Shown: positions 8,002-17,742, numbered from the stretch's first letter. The stretch is 64,000 bases of DNA from a bacterium (GCA_023512255.1 JAILZY010000005.1:1-64000); one strand, 5' to 3'. Notes: generated by a model not told the origin, from the sequence alone. Program-made: numbers and translations.

Positions 8002-11000
8002 AGACATCTCCTTACTAGATCTAGATATAGAAAGATCATAGAGAGAAAAAACTAGATACAGAAAAGCACATCCTGCGCTGATAAGCAAAAACATCCCCAC
8101 TAGCCAGAAAGCCTTGCTCCTCGCTAATGAATTTTTTGCCAGCGAATTTTGAGAATTGGCCAAGGCGCTGATAAAACAGCTACTGTCAGGGAAAGCAAAG
8201 CGGTTTTCAGGATTAAAATATGATGACGATTTTTTGGCATCACCGGGGCCGGTCCCATAGCGACTCAAGCCCTTTGAGGTGCCAACCCAGATATCCTGAC
8301 CATAGACGACAATGGCAGTAATACGATTATCAACCAGGCCATCAGCCGTGGTGTACAGAGTCCAAGTGTCCTTATCATAATCATATCGGCTAAGGCCTCC
8401 ATCGCTTCCATCCGCTTTAGTGCTCCCGCATCCAATCCACAGGGCGGAGTTAGCCTTATCTACAGCCAGAGCAGAGATAAGATTGCTCCCTAGGTTAACC
8501 TTCGGCTGCCCCAAGAAATAATGCTCAATAAATCGGTCGTTTTGAATATCAAACCGATAAAGCCCTCCCTTAGTTCCCTGTTTATCCTGTGAATCAGTAG
8601 ATATTCCACTGATCCAAAGGTATCCAGACTCATCAGCCTTAATTTTAGGGAGAAAATCGGTCTCCAAGATAGCGCCTTCACCTGCTGAGTTGGTAGAATA
8701 ATGGGTCCATTCTTTTTCCTCAACCTTGAATCGGGAAAGCCCCCTGTATTCTATGTTCCACTTTTCTCCATCTTTAATATAAGCAGCCGTGGACATCCAC
8801 ACATCCCCATCGCCGTCAACCTCAAGGGCAATTATCTGCTCACCCGGCATTCCTCCCCCGCTATGAGAAGAGGTGTTTTCTTTAGTATATGAGGTCCACT
8901 CATTCTTTGAGATCTCATACCGGATGAGAGCATACTGATTTGAAACCGAGTTAGCATCAGCCGCCCCATCCCCTGACTGGCCATATCCTTGCTGGCTGCC
9001 GGGTAGGATGGCAATCCACAGCCTGCGGTTCACCTTATCAAAGGCCAGGCCAGCGATGTAATTTTTATCCAAGGTCTTACCAGTGGTTGTCTGGTTGTAC
9101 TTTTTCCAGGAAGTGCCATCATACTTGCTCAGGCCCTGAGATGTGCCTACATACAGCTCATTGGATACCGTGTCCACCGCTAAGGCCGTAATATAAGAGC
9201 CAGCAAGATTAGGTTCCTTGGCCGGAGTGATGCTCTGCCAGTGATTCGGATCATCGAACCTGCTCAATCCGCCTGAAGTACCCACCCAGAGGGTTTCTCG
9301 ACAGAAGGCCAGGCAGGTAATATTATCTGAGATCAAACCGCCCGATGTATTGCTATTGGTGTAGGTTGTCCAGGAAGGGGGAGCAGGAGATTGACCTGAT
9401 CCTGCGCCTGAGATAGTAAACTGATGCTCTTGGGTCGGCTCTCCAATAGCTGCCCCACCATCCTGGTGAGTGAAGTAGAACCGGTATTTATATACCCCGG
9501 GGGTATTCCCCTTGAATTGATAACGATATTTTTTCCCATCAGCATAATTCTGGTCATTCGGATCGGCCTGGATCATGGTGTATTTTTCGCTACTCTGATA
9601 TTGCCCGTCATGGTCAAGATCGATCCAAAGCTGGGCGACTGAAGGCTCTGGTCCAGCGGTTTGCTCCGCACCCATAGGCTGATAGAGGTATAGGACCCGA
9701 AATTCAAATGACGTGCCCGCATCTCCTACAGTCGGGTTGACTCCCCCGCTTTGGTAATTAGCCTCTCCTGTCCAGAACAGCCAGGGGGAATTTATTCGAA
9801 CGCCCTTAGACTGGTTGGCACTTCCGGCTGCCGGGCGAGAGTCTTCATCCTCAAAATAAAACCGGTAGCTGATCAGGCCGCTCCCCTGATAGCTTGGCGG
9901 TAGGGTTAAAGGTATACTTCGGCTATAGATTTGGCCATCGGCTGTGTCTGAATCCGCGGTATCAGGATCTAGGGTGTACTTTTCCTCCGCACTGTATTGG
10001 CCATCGCCATTGAGATCAATCCACACCTGAGCCTTGGTCGGACTATGGCCATCCATATCCAGGTAATTGATTTTAAAGGTATAGGTTTTCCCATTGCCTC
10101 CAATGGTTGGACTAACTCCAGATGAGAAATCCTCATCTTCCACCCAACCTAAAAAGGACCGAACCTGCGTGCTGTAGATATCAAAGCCGTAAGGCCAGGA
10201 TAGGGCAAGGGTCGAAAGGCTTCGGTTATCCATCCAGACTATCTGGCTGAAGCTGCTGCTGCCTGAGATAGCGGGAGATTTTTGAAACCCCGGCATAGCG
10301 CAAATTTCAAATCCTGGGCTGGTGATTGCCCCCCCGATAAGCCCTCCATCTGCCGTGATCCGGGCTCCTCGGATATCGGTGTCATAGCCAGGCACGGCCT
10401 TTCCGGTGGCATCCTTGTAGATGGGCTGTGAGTCCCAGACTACCAGGTAGTTTCCATGAGCCTGATCCCAAAAAACCCGCGGGTTGGTCTGGTCCCCCTC
10501 AAGCGTACAGATAATGAATCGCGGTTTAACCACGCGGCCGTCCGGTCCGATGATCGCACCGTAAATATCCTTGCCAAACAAGCTGTTGACCGCAGTCATG
10601 CTCTGATGCTCCCAGACCACCAAAAAATTATTACCATCTGAGGCTATGGCCGGATGCTCCTGGCTGGTATTTGGGTCTGTGCAGACCGAATTGCCAAGGG
10701 CCTTATTATTATGATCTAAGGCAAACTGGCCGGCCATGACCTGGCCAGTATTAGGATCAACTGGATTGGCATAGAGATGAGAGTAGGTGTCTCCATCATT
10801 GGCTTCTGGCCGAAAATCCTGCCAGACAACTAGGTAGCGGCCTCCTCCCCAGGCTACGGCCGGATTGATCTGGTCTGTACGATAGTCTTGGTCATAGATG
10901 ATAAAATTGTCACTTGCCGCTGGATCTGGCCACACTTTGGCCGTAGAAGTTTCAGGGTCATATGAAATAAGCGCCGCATGGATGTTTTTCCCGCTGTTAT

Positions 11001-13563
11001 CCACGTCTTTGCTATCCTCCCAAACTACCAAAAACCTATTGCCTGAGCCGTCGGCAGCTACCGCCGGATTATTCTGATTGCCTGAGAAGCTATCGGTGGC
11101 ATAGGTGGCAATCGGCAGTTCAATCCTATTATCAGGGTCTGCGGGATCAATGATCTGGCCATAGATATCTGTGTTCAGATAACCGGGGCTGCTGCCCCCA
11201 GTCTCTACCCTGCCGTTTCGCAAATCCTCCCAAACTACCAAATAGACATCGCCCTGGCTGCCTGCTGCAAGGCGCGGCTTAAATTGAGCCTTGCTGTCAC
11301 TTCCGATTTTGATTTCCTCCAAAGCCTCCAGGGGAAGACCGCTCTCATCCAGCATTCGGCCATAGATCTTAGAGCCCTGATAAAGATGCGGCAGCTTTTT
11401 TTCATCCACTAGCTTAGCCTGGCGAAGGTCTTCCCAGACCACCAGGCTGCCGGTCGACAAAGAGGCCACATCGGGAAGTATCTGAGGAGCAGGCCCTGAG
11501 TGAATACAGGTTTCAGCGGTGTTGGTGATGGTCAGACAGCGAATACCTTTTGGCTCGCCCTGAGCCACATTAGCCCCATCATCAAAGAAGAAACAGTAGG
11601 GAATAAGCCCTGCTCGCCCAAGCCGGATAGTTTTGGTAAGCCGAAAAGTTACTCCTTGGGCATAATTTACGCTACCAATTGTCTCCAGGGAGAATTTTTC
11701 ACTCTCATCGAAGATGTTGTTACCATTTAAGTCAATCCATACCTGGTGAGTTTTGGGTACACTCCCATCTGCATCTTGATAGCGAACCTGAAAGGTGAAA
11801 TTTCCCCCATCCTGGCCGCTATCTGGATCAACCCCATCCTCAGTATAGCCCGCCGTTCCTAACCAGGAGAGTGAGGGCACAGAACCGGAAGGCCTTATGG
11901 TGAAGGTATGCTCTTTGGCTGGCTCTCCTTCAGCTACATTGTGCTCATCACGAAAGTAGAATTTATAGCTTATCGTTTGCTCTTCATTCTGATTCCCATC
12001 ATACAAAATAGTAATCTTTTTCTGATAAATGCCGCTGCCAGAGGCTGAAAGATCAAAAATTTCATTTTGTTCATAAAACTGGTTATGATTGATGTCAATA
12101 AGTACCTTATGGGTAATCGGCTGATCACTGCCTCCCTCGGCCTTGAGGTATTTCACCTTGAAGGTAAATTCCTGACCACCCTCCCCTATATCTGGGCTGA
12201 CTCCACTATTCCCCTCAACCCACTCCAGAGTAGGAGAGGCCGGCAGGGCATAGATCAGCCCAGAAATATCCTTACCTTGCCCCTGCTCGCTATCCACCAT
12301 CCAGGTGATCAGAGCCTTATCAGCATCATCCGAGGCGACCGTAGGAAAGGAGGCTACCTTCGTCGAATCGCTGAGGGTAAAAGGCGTTATGTCTAATAAC
12401 TCACCCTCAAGGGAAATCCTTATCCCATACACCAGGCTCTTATAATCCCAGACTATAAGGTAGTTATTCTGAATACAGGCCACAGATGGCTGAGCTGCCG
12501 GAATTCTTCCCTCATAAGGGGTGAGCCTAAAAATCGGGATATCTGTTCCCCACAGAGAATTGGGCAGCAGTTGCCCACCAGTGGAAACACGGGCTCCAAA
12601 CAGGAAATTACCATAGTAGTTTCCCAAATTGTCCTTCTCATCCTTCCACCTTCCATCCTGCCAGACAAGAAAAAAACCTTGCGGCCCGACAGCTACACTG
12701 AGGGATTTTTGATCCTTTTCCGCCTGACAGACAGGGAAGCTCTCTCCGACGGATGCCGTATCATCAGCATTCTGCTTGATCAAGGCAGCGTAGATATCCT
12801 TGCCTGAGGCCGGATTGCGCTCATCAACCCAGGCTACCAACCACCCCTTTTCTTCCTCCCCTTCTTCAGTAGCTGCCCGATGGTAGCCAGCAACCACCGG
12901 ATCAGTCTGAGCTGAAGCGCTGGTGCAGATGGCGAAGGCATTGGGATCAAGGATTGTGCCATTTGGATCAAGCCGCAGGCCGTAGATATCAGCACCGGCA
13001 ATGCCCGCTGAGTTTGGCCAGTCATACCAAACGATTAAGAACTGCTCACCGTTCCAGGCTACCTTGGGAAGCGACGGATGATCTTTAACCTTTCGGATAG
13101 CCGAGATCGGTTTTTTGACCATCTTCCCGCTCCCGTCAAATGAAATGAGAGAGGCGCAGATTTTCGTTGAGGAAGCATCAGTTTCATCCTGCTCATACCA
13201 GCTTACCAGGTATTTATTTTTTTGGAGATTACAAGCCACCGAGGGAGAGTAGACGCCCCTGTTTTTAAGCTCGCTGATGATATAAGGATGGAGCGAGTCT
13301 GCCCCTGCCTTGATCTCCCCGCTGGCAGTAACCCGCAGGCCGGCAATATAGCGATTCGGATCCCCTTCCAGGCCGCTTTGCCAAACAGTCAGATATTCGC
13401 CCTGATCGGAATTCCAAGCCGAGGTAGGATAAATCTGGGAGCCGCTCTGGGTACAGATGCTAAGATAATTCGCGGCTTCAAGCCCTGGATGAGGAACGAA
13501 AAACAGTAGAAAGACAAAAATGACTAGTGGAAAAAGACCGATACTTCTTTGCCTACTTATCAT
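7333..13563 (-). CDS. Giant exported propeller protein, continuous with a C-terminal barrel
   Basis: This 2076-aa ORF starts at the second ATG, which has GAGGG upstream and begins a signal peptide (MISRQRSIGLFPLVIFVFLL). About fourteen repeats of the form [YF]LVVW[EQD]D suggest beta-propeller blades. Four copies of a domain of roughly 110 residues begin near 444, 566, 1138 and 1259. Each carries a Trp-Gly/Glu start, a 'WIDLNGDGQY..EKY' calcium-loop-like segment and a YRFYF strand. Reg_prop-like repeats (LWVGTSQGLSRYD) follow at about 1391-1778. Next come a CFI-box-like CFISALANS, a transmembrane helix, and then a second signal peptide and outer-membrane barrel. The last 222 residues are probably a separate gene (see 7333-8001). 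The function is unknown; it is surely surface or secreted. Confidence 0.8.
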   Translation of the reverse strand: MISRQRSIGLFPLVIFVFLLFFVPHPGLEAANYLSICTQSGSQIYPTSAWNSDQGEYLTVWQSGLEGDPNRYIAGLRVTASGEIKAGADSLHPYIISELKNRGVYSPSVACNLQKNKYLVSWYEQDETDASSTKICASLISFDGSGKMVKKPISAIRKVKDHPSLPKVAWNGEQFLIVWYDWPNSAGIAGADIYGLRLDPNGTILDPNAFAICTSASAQTDPVVAGYHRAATEEGEEEKGWLVAWVDERNPASGKDIYAALIKQNADDTASVGESFPVCQAEKDQKSLSVAVGPQGFFLVWQDGRWKDEKDNLGNYYGNFLFGARVSTGGQLLPNSLWGTDIPIFRLTPYEGRIPAAQPSVACIQNNYLIVWDYKSLVYGIRISLEGELLDITPFTLSDSTKVASFPTVASDDADKALITWMVDSEQGQGKDISGLIYALPASPTLEWVEGNSGVSPDIGEGGQEFTFKVKYLKAEGGSDQPITHKVLIDINHNQFYEQNEIFDLSASGSGIYQKKITILYDGNQNEEQTISYKFYFRDEHNVAEGEPAKEHTFTIRPSGSVPSLSWLGTAGYTEDGVDPDSGQDGGNFTFQVRYQDADGSVPKTHQVWIDLNGNNIFDESEKFSLETIGSVNYAQGVTFRLTKTIRLGRAGLIPYCFFFDDGANVAQGEPKGIRCLTITNTAETCIHSGPAPQILPDVASLSTGSLVVWEDLRQAKLVDEKKLPHLYQGSKIYGRMLDESGLPLEALEEIKIGSDSKAQFKPRLAAGSQGDVYLVVWEDLRNGRVETGGSSPGYLNTDIYGQIIDPADPDNRIELPIATYATDSFSGNQNNPAVAADGSGNRFLVVWEDSKDVDNSGKNIHAALISYDPETSTAKVWPDPAASDNFIIYDQDYRTDQINPAVAWGGGRYLVVWQDFRPEANDGDTYSHLYANPVDPNTGQVMAGQFALDHNNKALGNSVCTDPNTSQEHPAIASDGNNFLVVWEHQSMTAVNSLFGKDIYGAIIGPDGRVVKPRFIICTLEGDQTNPRVFWDQAHGNYLVVWDSQPIYKDATGKAVPGYDTDIRGARITADGGLIGGAITSPGFEICAMPGFQKSPAISGSSSFSQIVWMDNRSLSTLALSWPYGFDIYSTQVRSFLGWVEDEDFSSGVSPTIGGNGKTYTFKINYLDMDGHSPTKAQVWIDLNGDGQYSAEEKYTLDPDTADSDTADGQIYSRSIPLTLPPSYQGSGLISYRFYFEDEDSRPAAGSANQSKGVRINSPWLFWTGEANYQSGGVNPTVGDAGTSFEFRVLYLYQPMGAEQTAGPEPSVAQLWIDLDHDGQYQSSEKYTMIQADPNDQNYADGKKYRYQFKGNTPGVYKYRFYFTHQDGGAAIGEPTQEHQFTISGAGSGQSPAPPSWTTYTNSNTSGGLISDNITCLAFCRETLWVGTSGGLSRFDDPNHWQSITPAKEPNLAGSYITALAVDTVSNELYVGTSQGLSKYDGTSWKKYNQTTTGKTLDKNYIAGLAFDKVNRRLWIAILPGSQQGYGQSGDGAADANSVSNQYALIRYEISKNEWTSYTKENTSSHSGGGMPGEQIIALEVDGDGDVWMSTAAYIKDGEKWNIEYRGLSRFKVEEKEWTHYSTNSAGEGAILETDFLPKIKADESGYLWISGISTDSQDKQGTKGGLYRFDIQNDRFIEHYFLGQPKVNLGSNLISALAVDKANSALWIGCGSTKADGSDGGLSRYDYDKDTWTLYTTADGLVDNRITAIVVYGQDIWVGTSKGLSRYGTGPGDAKKSSSYFNPENRFAFPDSSCFISALANSQNSLAKNSLARSKAFWLVGMFLLISAGCAFLYLVFSLYDLSISRSSKEMSMGRRIVAAAICIFLSVTLLVASEARAASVRTGTLFELHGGFFRPSEYEKWETAFGHTFSVLGGLKLGQELVKNIELGFSADYVHEVVREWSVYYVPFGLSLTYALRYSQSQVLVPYLGGGVDFVYGKTGRIRRGDIKPTYLKEPGYHAAAGIRLLLDALASDDAEFFDQKFGVNNSYLVLEARYLKLFNADYAEQEFDVSTPGTGYFDPKGMLIFLGFLVEF

Positions 13564-13600
13564 ACGATTAGCCCTCTCGTTGGTATCCAAATGAAAGATT

Positions 13601-13659
13601 AACAACAAAAACGAGGCTAAGCCCTGCCTTATAAAAAGGGCAAGAGGCTTAAACCTCGT
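13601..13659 (-). terminator. Rho-independent terminator
   Basis: Read on the minus strand, a long stem (CGAGGTTTAAGCC... paired with GGCTTAGCCTCG, plus GCCC/GGGC) is followed by TTTTTGTTGTT. It lies between the 667-aa gene and the giant gene, so the two are probably separate transcripts or attenuated. The other strand also ends in a T-run. Confidence 0.7.
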
Positions 13660-13741
13660 TTTTTAATGCATTTTATAGACAGCAGGTATAGGTGTAAAGA
13701 GCCAAAGGTGTCAAACAGTAGGCTGCCTGCCGCTTTTTCCC

Positions 13742-15745
13742 CTATGCTAGATAAACTCTTAAGTGCTGGATAAACTCCCAAAGCCGCCTAAGCCAGGATG
13801 ATGCCGACGACTGATGCCTCATTACCGAATTAATAAAACATCCGCTGCCGCTCAAGGTAACATCATTTTCATTTCCGGTAAAGGATGGGCCGCTTCGCTG
13901 GTTCTCTTGAACGGAAAATTTTATTTTAATCTCATCCTCTTCGGCAGAAAGAGGATTGCCTGCCAGATCCGTTGCCTTTGAAGTATCCAGGATAATGGTA
14001 TATTCACCGGCGGATAAATGATTATTAGGAATAAATTCCAAGGTAGTGGAATTATCACTCCATTTAAATTCTCCTTGAATTTTTGTATTATTCGAATCAG
14101 TGGTTGCCTTGACCGCATCCATTAAATTAAAGGCGGGCTCGACCGTATCAACCTTCATCGACTCGCTGAAGATAATTTTAATTCTCTCCGTCGGATCTAT
14201 CTTACCGCCATTAGCAGGGAAGCTATTCACAATAAAGGGGCTGACCTCATCCCTTTTCATCAGCCCTTGGTCGGTGCCAAGCCAAAGGTCTCCGGTTGGA
14301 GTTACAAGCAGGGCAGTAATCTTTTCGTCCGACAATTTGCTGACCTCTTCTTTGGCAAAATTTGTCCACTTTTGGCCATCAAATTTGGCTAACCCAGCCG
14401 AGGTCCCTACCCATACCTTACCACGGACAGGGTCAACAGCCAGCGACCCGACCTCGTTTGAGGGCAAGCCCTGATCGGTGTTAGCCATTGTATAGCGGGT
14501 CCACTCTCCGGGTGTTCCTTTAGAGGGGTCTAGCTTGAGGAGGCCAATTGTTGTCCCGATCCACAAATTTCCAGCAGAATCAGCACTTATACCCCAAGTG
14601 GTGTATGGGGGGAAAGAGTTATCGTAATAATACTCCCAACTATCTTTTCCTTTAGGGAGTTTATAGACCCCTAACATTGCCGACCCAACCCAGACATTGT
14701 CCTGATTGTCGACCAAAAGAGCATCGGAAAGCATAGCATAAGGATCAATAGCCTCAGACGGATAGCTAATCACCTGGCCATTTTGATTATAGCTCACCAC
14801 ACGGCCTTCACTGGTGATCATCCAGGCAGTAGCTGAGGAATCAAAGGCTATTTTCAAGATGGCCTCATCCTGGGTAAGACCAAGATTTTTGGCCGACACT
14901 TTCTGCCAGATTCCCTTATCCCATCGGGCCAGACGAGGAGCATTGGGATCGCTCTGCTCTCCGCCGGTATCAAGGCTAACCCACAGGCTGCCCTGCCTGT
15001 CAGCAGCAAGACACAAAAAGCCATTGATCGGCGAATAATTAAAAGAGGAGATTTTATCCTCAAAGCTTTGGCCGTTTAAGCGATAGAGGCCATATGGATC
15101 ATAAGTAGCCACCCAAAGATGTGCCTGACCATCAATGGCTAAAGAGGTAACCTTGCCACTCAGACCCTGCTTTTGGTCGTAGACCTCGCTCCACTTATCA
15201 GGCAGTGGCGTAGGGGAGGGTGGTGGAGGCGAGATGATAGACTCTCCCACAGTGGTAAGCATAAGTTTCCAATCGTCATCTTCTCCCTCTTCGCCAACGC
15301 CGTCATGATCCCCGTCCAGGGGGGCTGCTTGGGCAGATTTTGCCGTTGATTTAATCTTTATCCAGTAAGTTGTTCCAGGCTCCAGCAGGTTTGGGTAAGG
15401 AGTAAAGGTCAAGGTGGCACCCTCTATATACAACAAACCCTTATACTTGAGATTATTTAAGACCTCGTCGGTGCCTTCCTGGTAGAAATGGAAAGCCTCA
15501 TAAACACTGTCAAAATCCATAGGCTGAGTGAATATGATGGTGATCTCCTGTGATAGTGGTACATTGGTGGCTTGCATCGAAAAAGGATTATCGGGTGAAG
15601 GATCGGAGTAAAGCACCTGAGGGTATATTATTGCCTCCTCCTCCTGCGCAAAGATTTTTGATCCACCAAGATGAATGAGAAACACAACCGCCAAACAGAT
15701 TAGGAAGAAGATAATATTAATATTAAATAGAGATTTGCCCTTCAT
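13742..15745 (-). CDS. Exported Reg_prop/Ig-like protein with CFI-box-like end
   Basis: This 667-aa protein has a signal peptide (FFLICLAVVFLIHLGGSKIFA). A Big_5-type Ig-like domain (about 38-140, 'SQEITIIFTQPMDFDSV') comes first. Two-component-regulator propeller repeats follow (about 170-510; 'LWVATYDPYGLYRL', 'VWVGTSAGLAKFDGQKW'), then a second Big_5 domain (about 515-620, 'ERIKIIFSESMKVDTV'). It ends with GSGCFINSVMRHQ and an amphipathic tail, resembling the CFI-box C-terminal sorting region but short and without a clear transmembrane helix. GGAG precedes the ATG. It shares propeller repeats with its larger neighbour, so both probably act at the cell surface; ligands are unknown. Confidence 0.8.
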   Translation of the reverse strand: MKGKSLFNINIIFFLICLAVVFLIHLGGSKIFAQEEEAIIYPQVLYSDPSPDNPFSMQATNVPLSQEITIIFTQPMDFDSVYEAFHFYQEGTDEVLNNLKYKGLLYIEGATLTFTPYPNLLEPGTTYWIKIKSTAKSAQAAPLDGDHDGVGEEGEDDDWKLMLTTVGESIISPPPPSPTPLPDKWSEVYDQKQGLSGKVTSLAIDGQAHLWVATYDPYGLYRLNGQSFEDKISSFNYSPINGFLCLAADRQGSLWVSLDTGGEQSDPNAPRLARWDKGIWQKVSAKNLGLTQDEAILKIAFDSSATAWMITSEGRVVSYNQNGQVISYPSEAIDPYAMLSDALLVDNQDNVWVGSAMLGVYKLPKGKDSWEYYYDNSFPPYTTWGISADSAGNLWIGTTIGLLKLDPSKGTPGEWTRYTMANTDQGLPSNEVGSLAVDPVRGKVWVGTSAGLAKFDGQKWTNFAKEEVSKLSDEKITALLVTPTGDLWLGTDQGLMKRDEVSPFIVNSFPANGGKIDPTERIKIIFSESMKVDTVEPAFNLMDAVKATTDSNNTKIQGEFKWSDNSTTLEFIPNNHLSAGEYTIILDTSKATDLAGNPLSAEEDEIKIKFSVQENQRSGPSFTGNENDVTLSGSGCFINSVMRHQSSASSWLRRLWEFIQHLRVYLA

Positions 15746-16312
15746 TGCTCTCTCCTCGTTGTTTGTTTTTATCTGCCGCCTTGTGCCTGGTGGGGCGGTG
15801 TAGTACGCTATTGTTTGAGCTTTCTCTCCTGATTAAGAAGCAGGAGGGGTAATATACGCCACTCTAAAATAACCACATCTAATAATATAATACCTTTGCA
15901 TTGATAATGCCAGAGAAAATAACTCACTCAAAGCGGGGAATTTACTGAGTGCTGGTTAAGGCAGGGAACAATCTTATAACATAAAGATGATAAATAATTG
16001 CACACCAACCTCTTATCTTGACAGTCTGATACACTCCCCTGGCCATGCTCATTTTTTATACTATTTTTATACTACATATCACTACCTGACACTTTTATCG
16101 TCATTTCCGCGAAAGTGGTAATCTATGTATGGTTGCCGCAGCCTTCTGGATTCCCGCCTAGGCGGGAATGGCATGAAATGCCTGCACTTTAGAAGGCACA
16201 TACAAAACCGGAAGATAAAATGTGTCCGTGGTAGTAAGTACTACATTTTTATACTGGAATTTTATACTGAAAATAAGGATATACTTTCGCCCTTTGCGTT
16301 TTTCTTTTCCCA
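15746..16312. other. Intergenic gap with RepB copy 1
   Basis: This 567-base gap lies upstream of the 667-aa gene and downstream of yraN. Its only clear content is RepB copy 1 (16081-16235). A short ORF across it (16125-16316) is inside the repeat and is not believed. Confidence 0.5.
16081..16235 (+). mobile_element. RepB MITE-like element, copy 1
   Basis: This 155-bp element begins ACTACCTGACACTTTTATCG and ends with the near inverse (GATAAAATGTGTCCGTGGTAGT). A close copy lies inverted at 30805-30957. It includes a perfect palindrome ATTCCCGCCTAGGCGGGAAT and short inverted GTCATTTCCGCG and AAATGCCTGCACTT segments conserved in both. It has no coding capacity and no clear target duplication. 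Confidence 0.7.
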
Positions 16313-16681
16313 CTAAGCTGAGAAAGCATCCACAATGTGCTCAATTTTCTCAGGCTTATTATTCTTCATCAGAATGGAGATGACATCGAAGCGACAGCTT
16401 CTGTCTTCCATCCCTTCCTTCTGGAGGTAGTGCATAGCCAGTTGGATTAGCCTCTGCTGCTTAGCGTAATTAACAGCTTCTTCTGGCAAACCGTAATTTT
16501 CGCTGCTCCTGGTTTTGACCTCGATAAAGATAATCACATCGGCCTGCTCGGCAATAATATCAATTTCTCCAAGAGAGCAGCGAAAATTTAACTCACGGAT
16601 GGATATCCGCTTCGATTTCAAAAACTGCGCCGCTATCTGCTCACCCTTTTTCCCTAATTGAACACGATGAGTAATCGCCAT
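16313..16681 (-). CDS. yraN: YraN family endonuclease-like protein
   Basis: This 122-aa protein matches the UPF0102/YraN family, which has a restriction-endonuclease-like fold: GKKGEQIAAQFLKSKR, then 'NFRCSLGEIDIIAEQADVIIFIEVKTR' with the D...ExK signature. I start at MAITHRVQLG, the usual family start. A longer in-frame reading from 16822 would run antisense-like through rplS and carry a non-family extension. It is the last gene of the ffh-rpsP operon, 31 bases after rplS. The function is not established in the family. Confidence 0.88.
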   Translation of the reverse strand: MAITHRVQLGKKGEQIAAQFLKSKRISIRELNFRCSLGEIDIIAEQADVIIFIEVKTRSSENYGLPEEAVNYAKQQRLIQLAMHYLQKEGMEDRSCRFDVISILMKNNKPEKIEHIVDAFSA

Positions 16682-16712
16682 CCAACAGTTGCCTACCGCT
16701 CGGCTCCAGTGC

Positions 16713-17063
16713 TTAGCGGGCGGTTTCTTCCTTGATCCTGGCTTTCTTGCCCACTCGCTGCCGCATGTAATACAATTTGGCCCTGCGGACCTTTCCCCTG
16801 CGAATAACCTCGATCTTGTCAATGATTGGTGAATGGAGAGGTAGGGTTCTCTCTACGCCCACTCCGTAGGAGATCTTTCTCACAGTAAAGGTGGAGCGGA
16901 TATTCCCTCGACGGAGACGAATGACCACTCCTTCAAAGACTTGAATTCTCTCCCGATCACCTTCAATCAGTTTCAGATGCACCCTGAGCGTATCACCTGG
17001 CCCAAAATCAGGCAGATCTTTTTTGAGCTGCTCCTGCTCCAATGTGTTCAAAATGTTATTCAT
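16713..17063 (-). CDS. rplS: Ribosomal protein L19
   Basis: This 116-aa protein matches bacterial L19 throughout: '[20 protein letters not shown]', '[20 protein letters not shown]', '[13 protein letters not shown]' and '[19 protein letters not shown]'. It binds 23S rRNA at the 30S-50S interface. Its position after trmD and a SPOUT methyltransferase follows the standard ribosome-maturation operon order. Confidence 0.97.
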   Translation of the reverse strand: MNNILNTLEQEQLKKDLPDFGPGDTLRVHLKLIEGDRERIQVFEGVVIRLRRGNIRSTFTVRKISYGVGVERTLPLHSPIIDKIEVIRRGKVRRAKLYYMRQRVGKKARIKEETAR

Positions 17064-17088
17064 TTCGTCTCTACCTCATATCTTCTGT

Positions 17089-17667
17089 CTATCTGTTTTC
17101 ATTAATTAATCTATCCAGAATTATAGCTACTGCCGCTCTGACGGACAGATGATTATATCTACCCTGCCCATAGATTGGCTCAATGGTGAAATCCATCGTT
17201 TCCATCAGACCTTGCTCTATCCCCCAGCCAGTTCCAAAAATGATAAAATATAACTGCCGATCCCGACGCATTCTCTCACGCAACTCCTCGTAGGAGACCG
17301 TATTCCTCTGTCTGCGGGCACAGGTTACAATCGTAACCGGCTCTCTCCCATATTTTTTCTTCAGACCCTCAAGGCATTCTCCGAGGCTACTTACGACCAC
17401 AACATTCTCTAGAGCATCCCGCCGCGTTGGATTATATTGTGCTCCATAACCTGTCTGCCAGTGTTGTATCAGCCGCTCAACCAATTGTCTGTGAGCCTGA
17501 ATCGGAGTTATGATATAGAAGCCTTCCACCCCGAATGTTCTGGCTGTTCTTGAAATATCATGAAGGCTGGAAGTAGTTATCGAGGTGGTAACGACCTCCT
17601 TGTTTTTATTATAAACAGGGTAATGAAGTAGTCCGATAGAGATCACCGATCGTTCCACAACCTTCAA
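17089..17667 (-). CDS. SPOUT-fold RNA methyltransferase (PF09936 type)
   Basis: This 192-aa protein resembles the family annotated as SAM-dependent RNA methyltransferase (Methyltrn_RNA_4). Characteristic stretches are 'GLLHYPVYNKNKEVVTTSIT' near the start, 'DISRTARTFGVEGFYIITP', 'FGTGWGIEQGLME' (SAM-binding knot loop) and 'NHLSVRAAVAIILDRL' near the end. The family commonly sits between trmD and rplS in Desulfobacterota-like genomes, as here. The RNA target is not known to me. It starts 75 bases after trmD. Confidence 0.85.
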   Translation of the reverse strand: MKVVERSVISIGLLHYPVYNKNKEVVTTSITTSSLHDISRTARTFGVEGFYIITPIQAHRQLVERLIQHWQTGYGAQYNPTRRDALENVVVVSSLGECLEGLKKKYGREPVTIVTCARRQRNTVSYEELRERMRRDRQLYFIIFGTGWGIEQGLMETMDFTIEPIYGQGRYNHLSVRAAVAIILDRLINENR

Positions 17668-17742
17668 AAGTCCCTCTCTTGCCTATAATCCAATAATTTA
17701 TACGGTCTGACAATTATTCCACATTCTTTCTGCTCCCCCTCT

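Noticed and set aside
16125-16316. Short ORF in the gap after yraN
   Set aside because: It lies mostly within RepB copy 1. Frames in the inverted copy (30806-30991) differ, and there is no ribosome site.
16682-16822. Longer N-terminus of YraN
   Set aside because: The extra 47 residues come from another frame of rplS, and the family starts at MAITHRVQLG.
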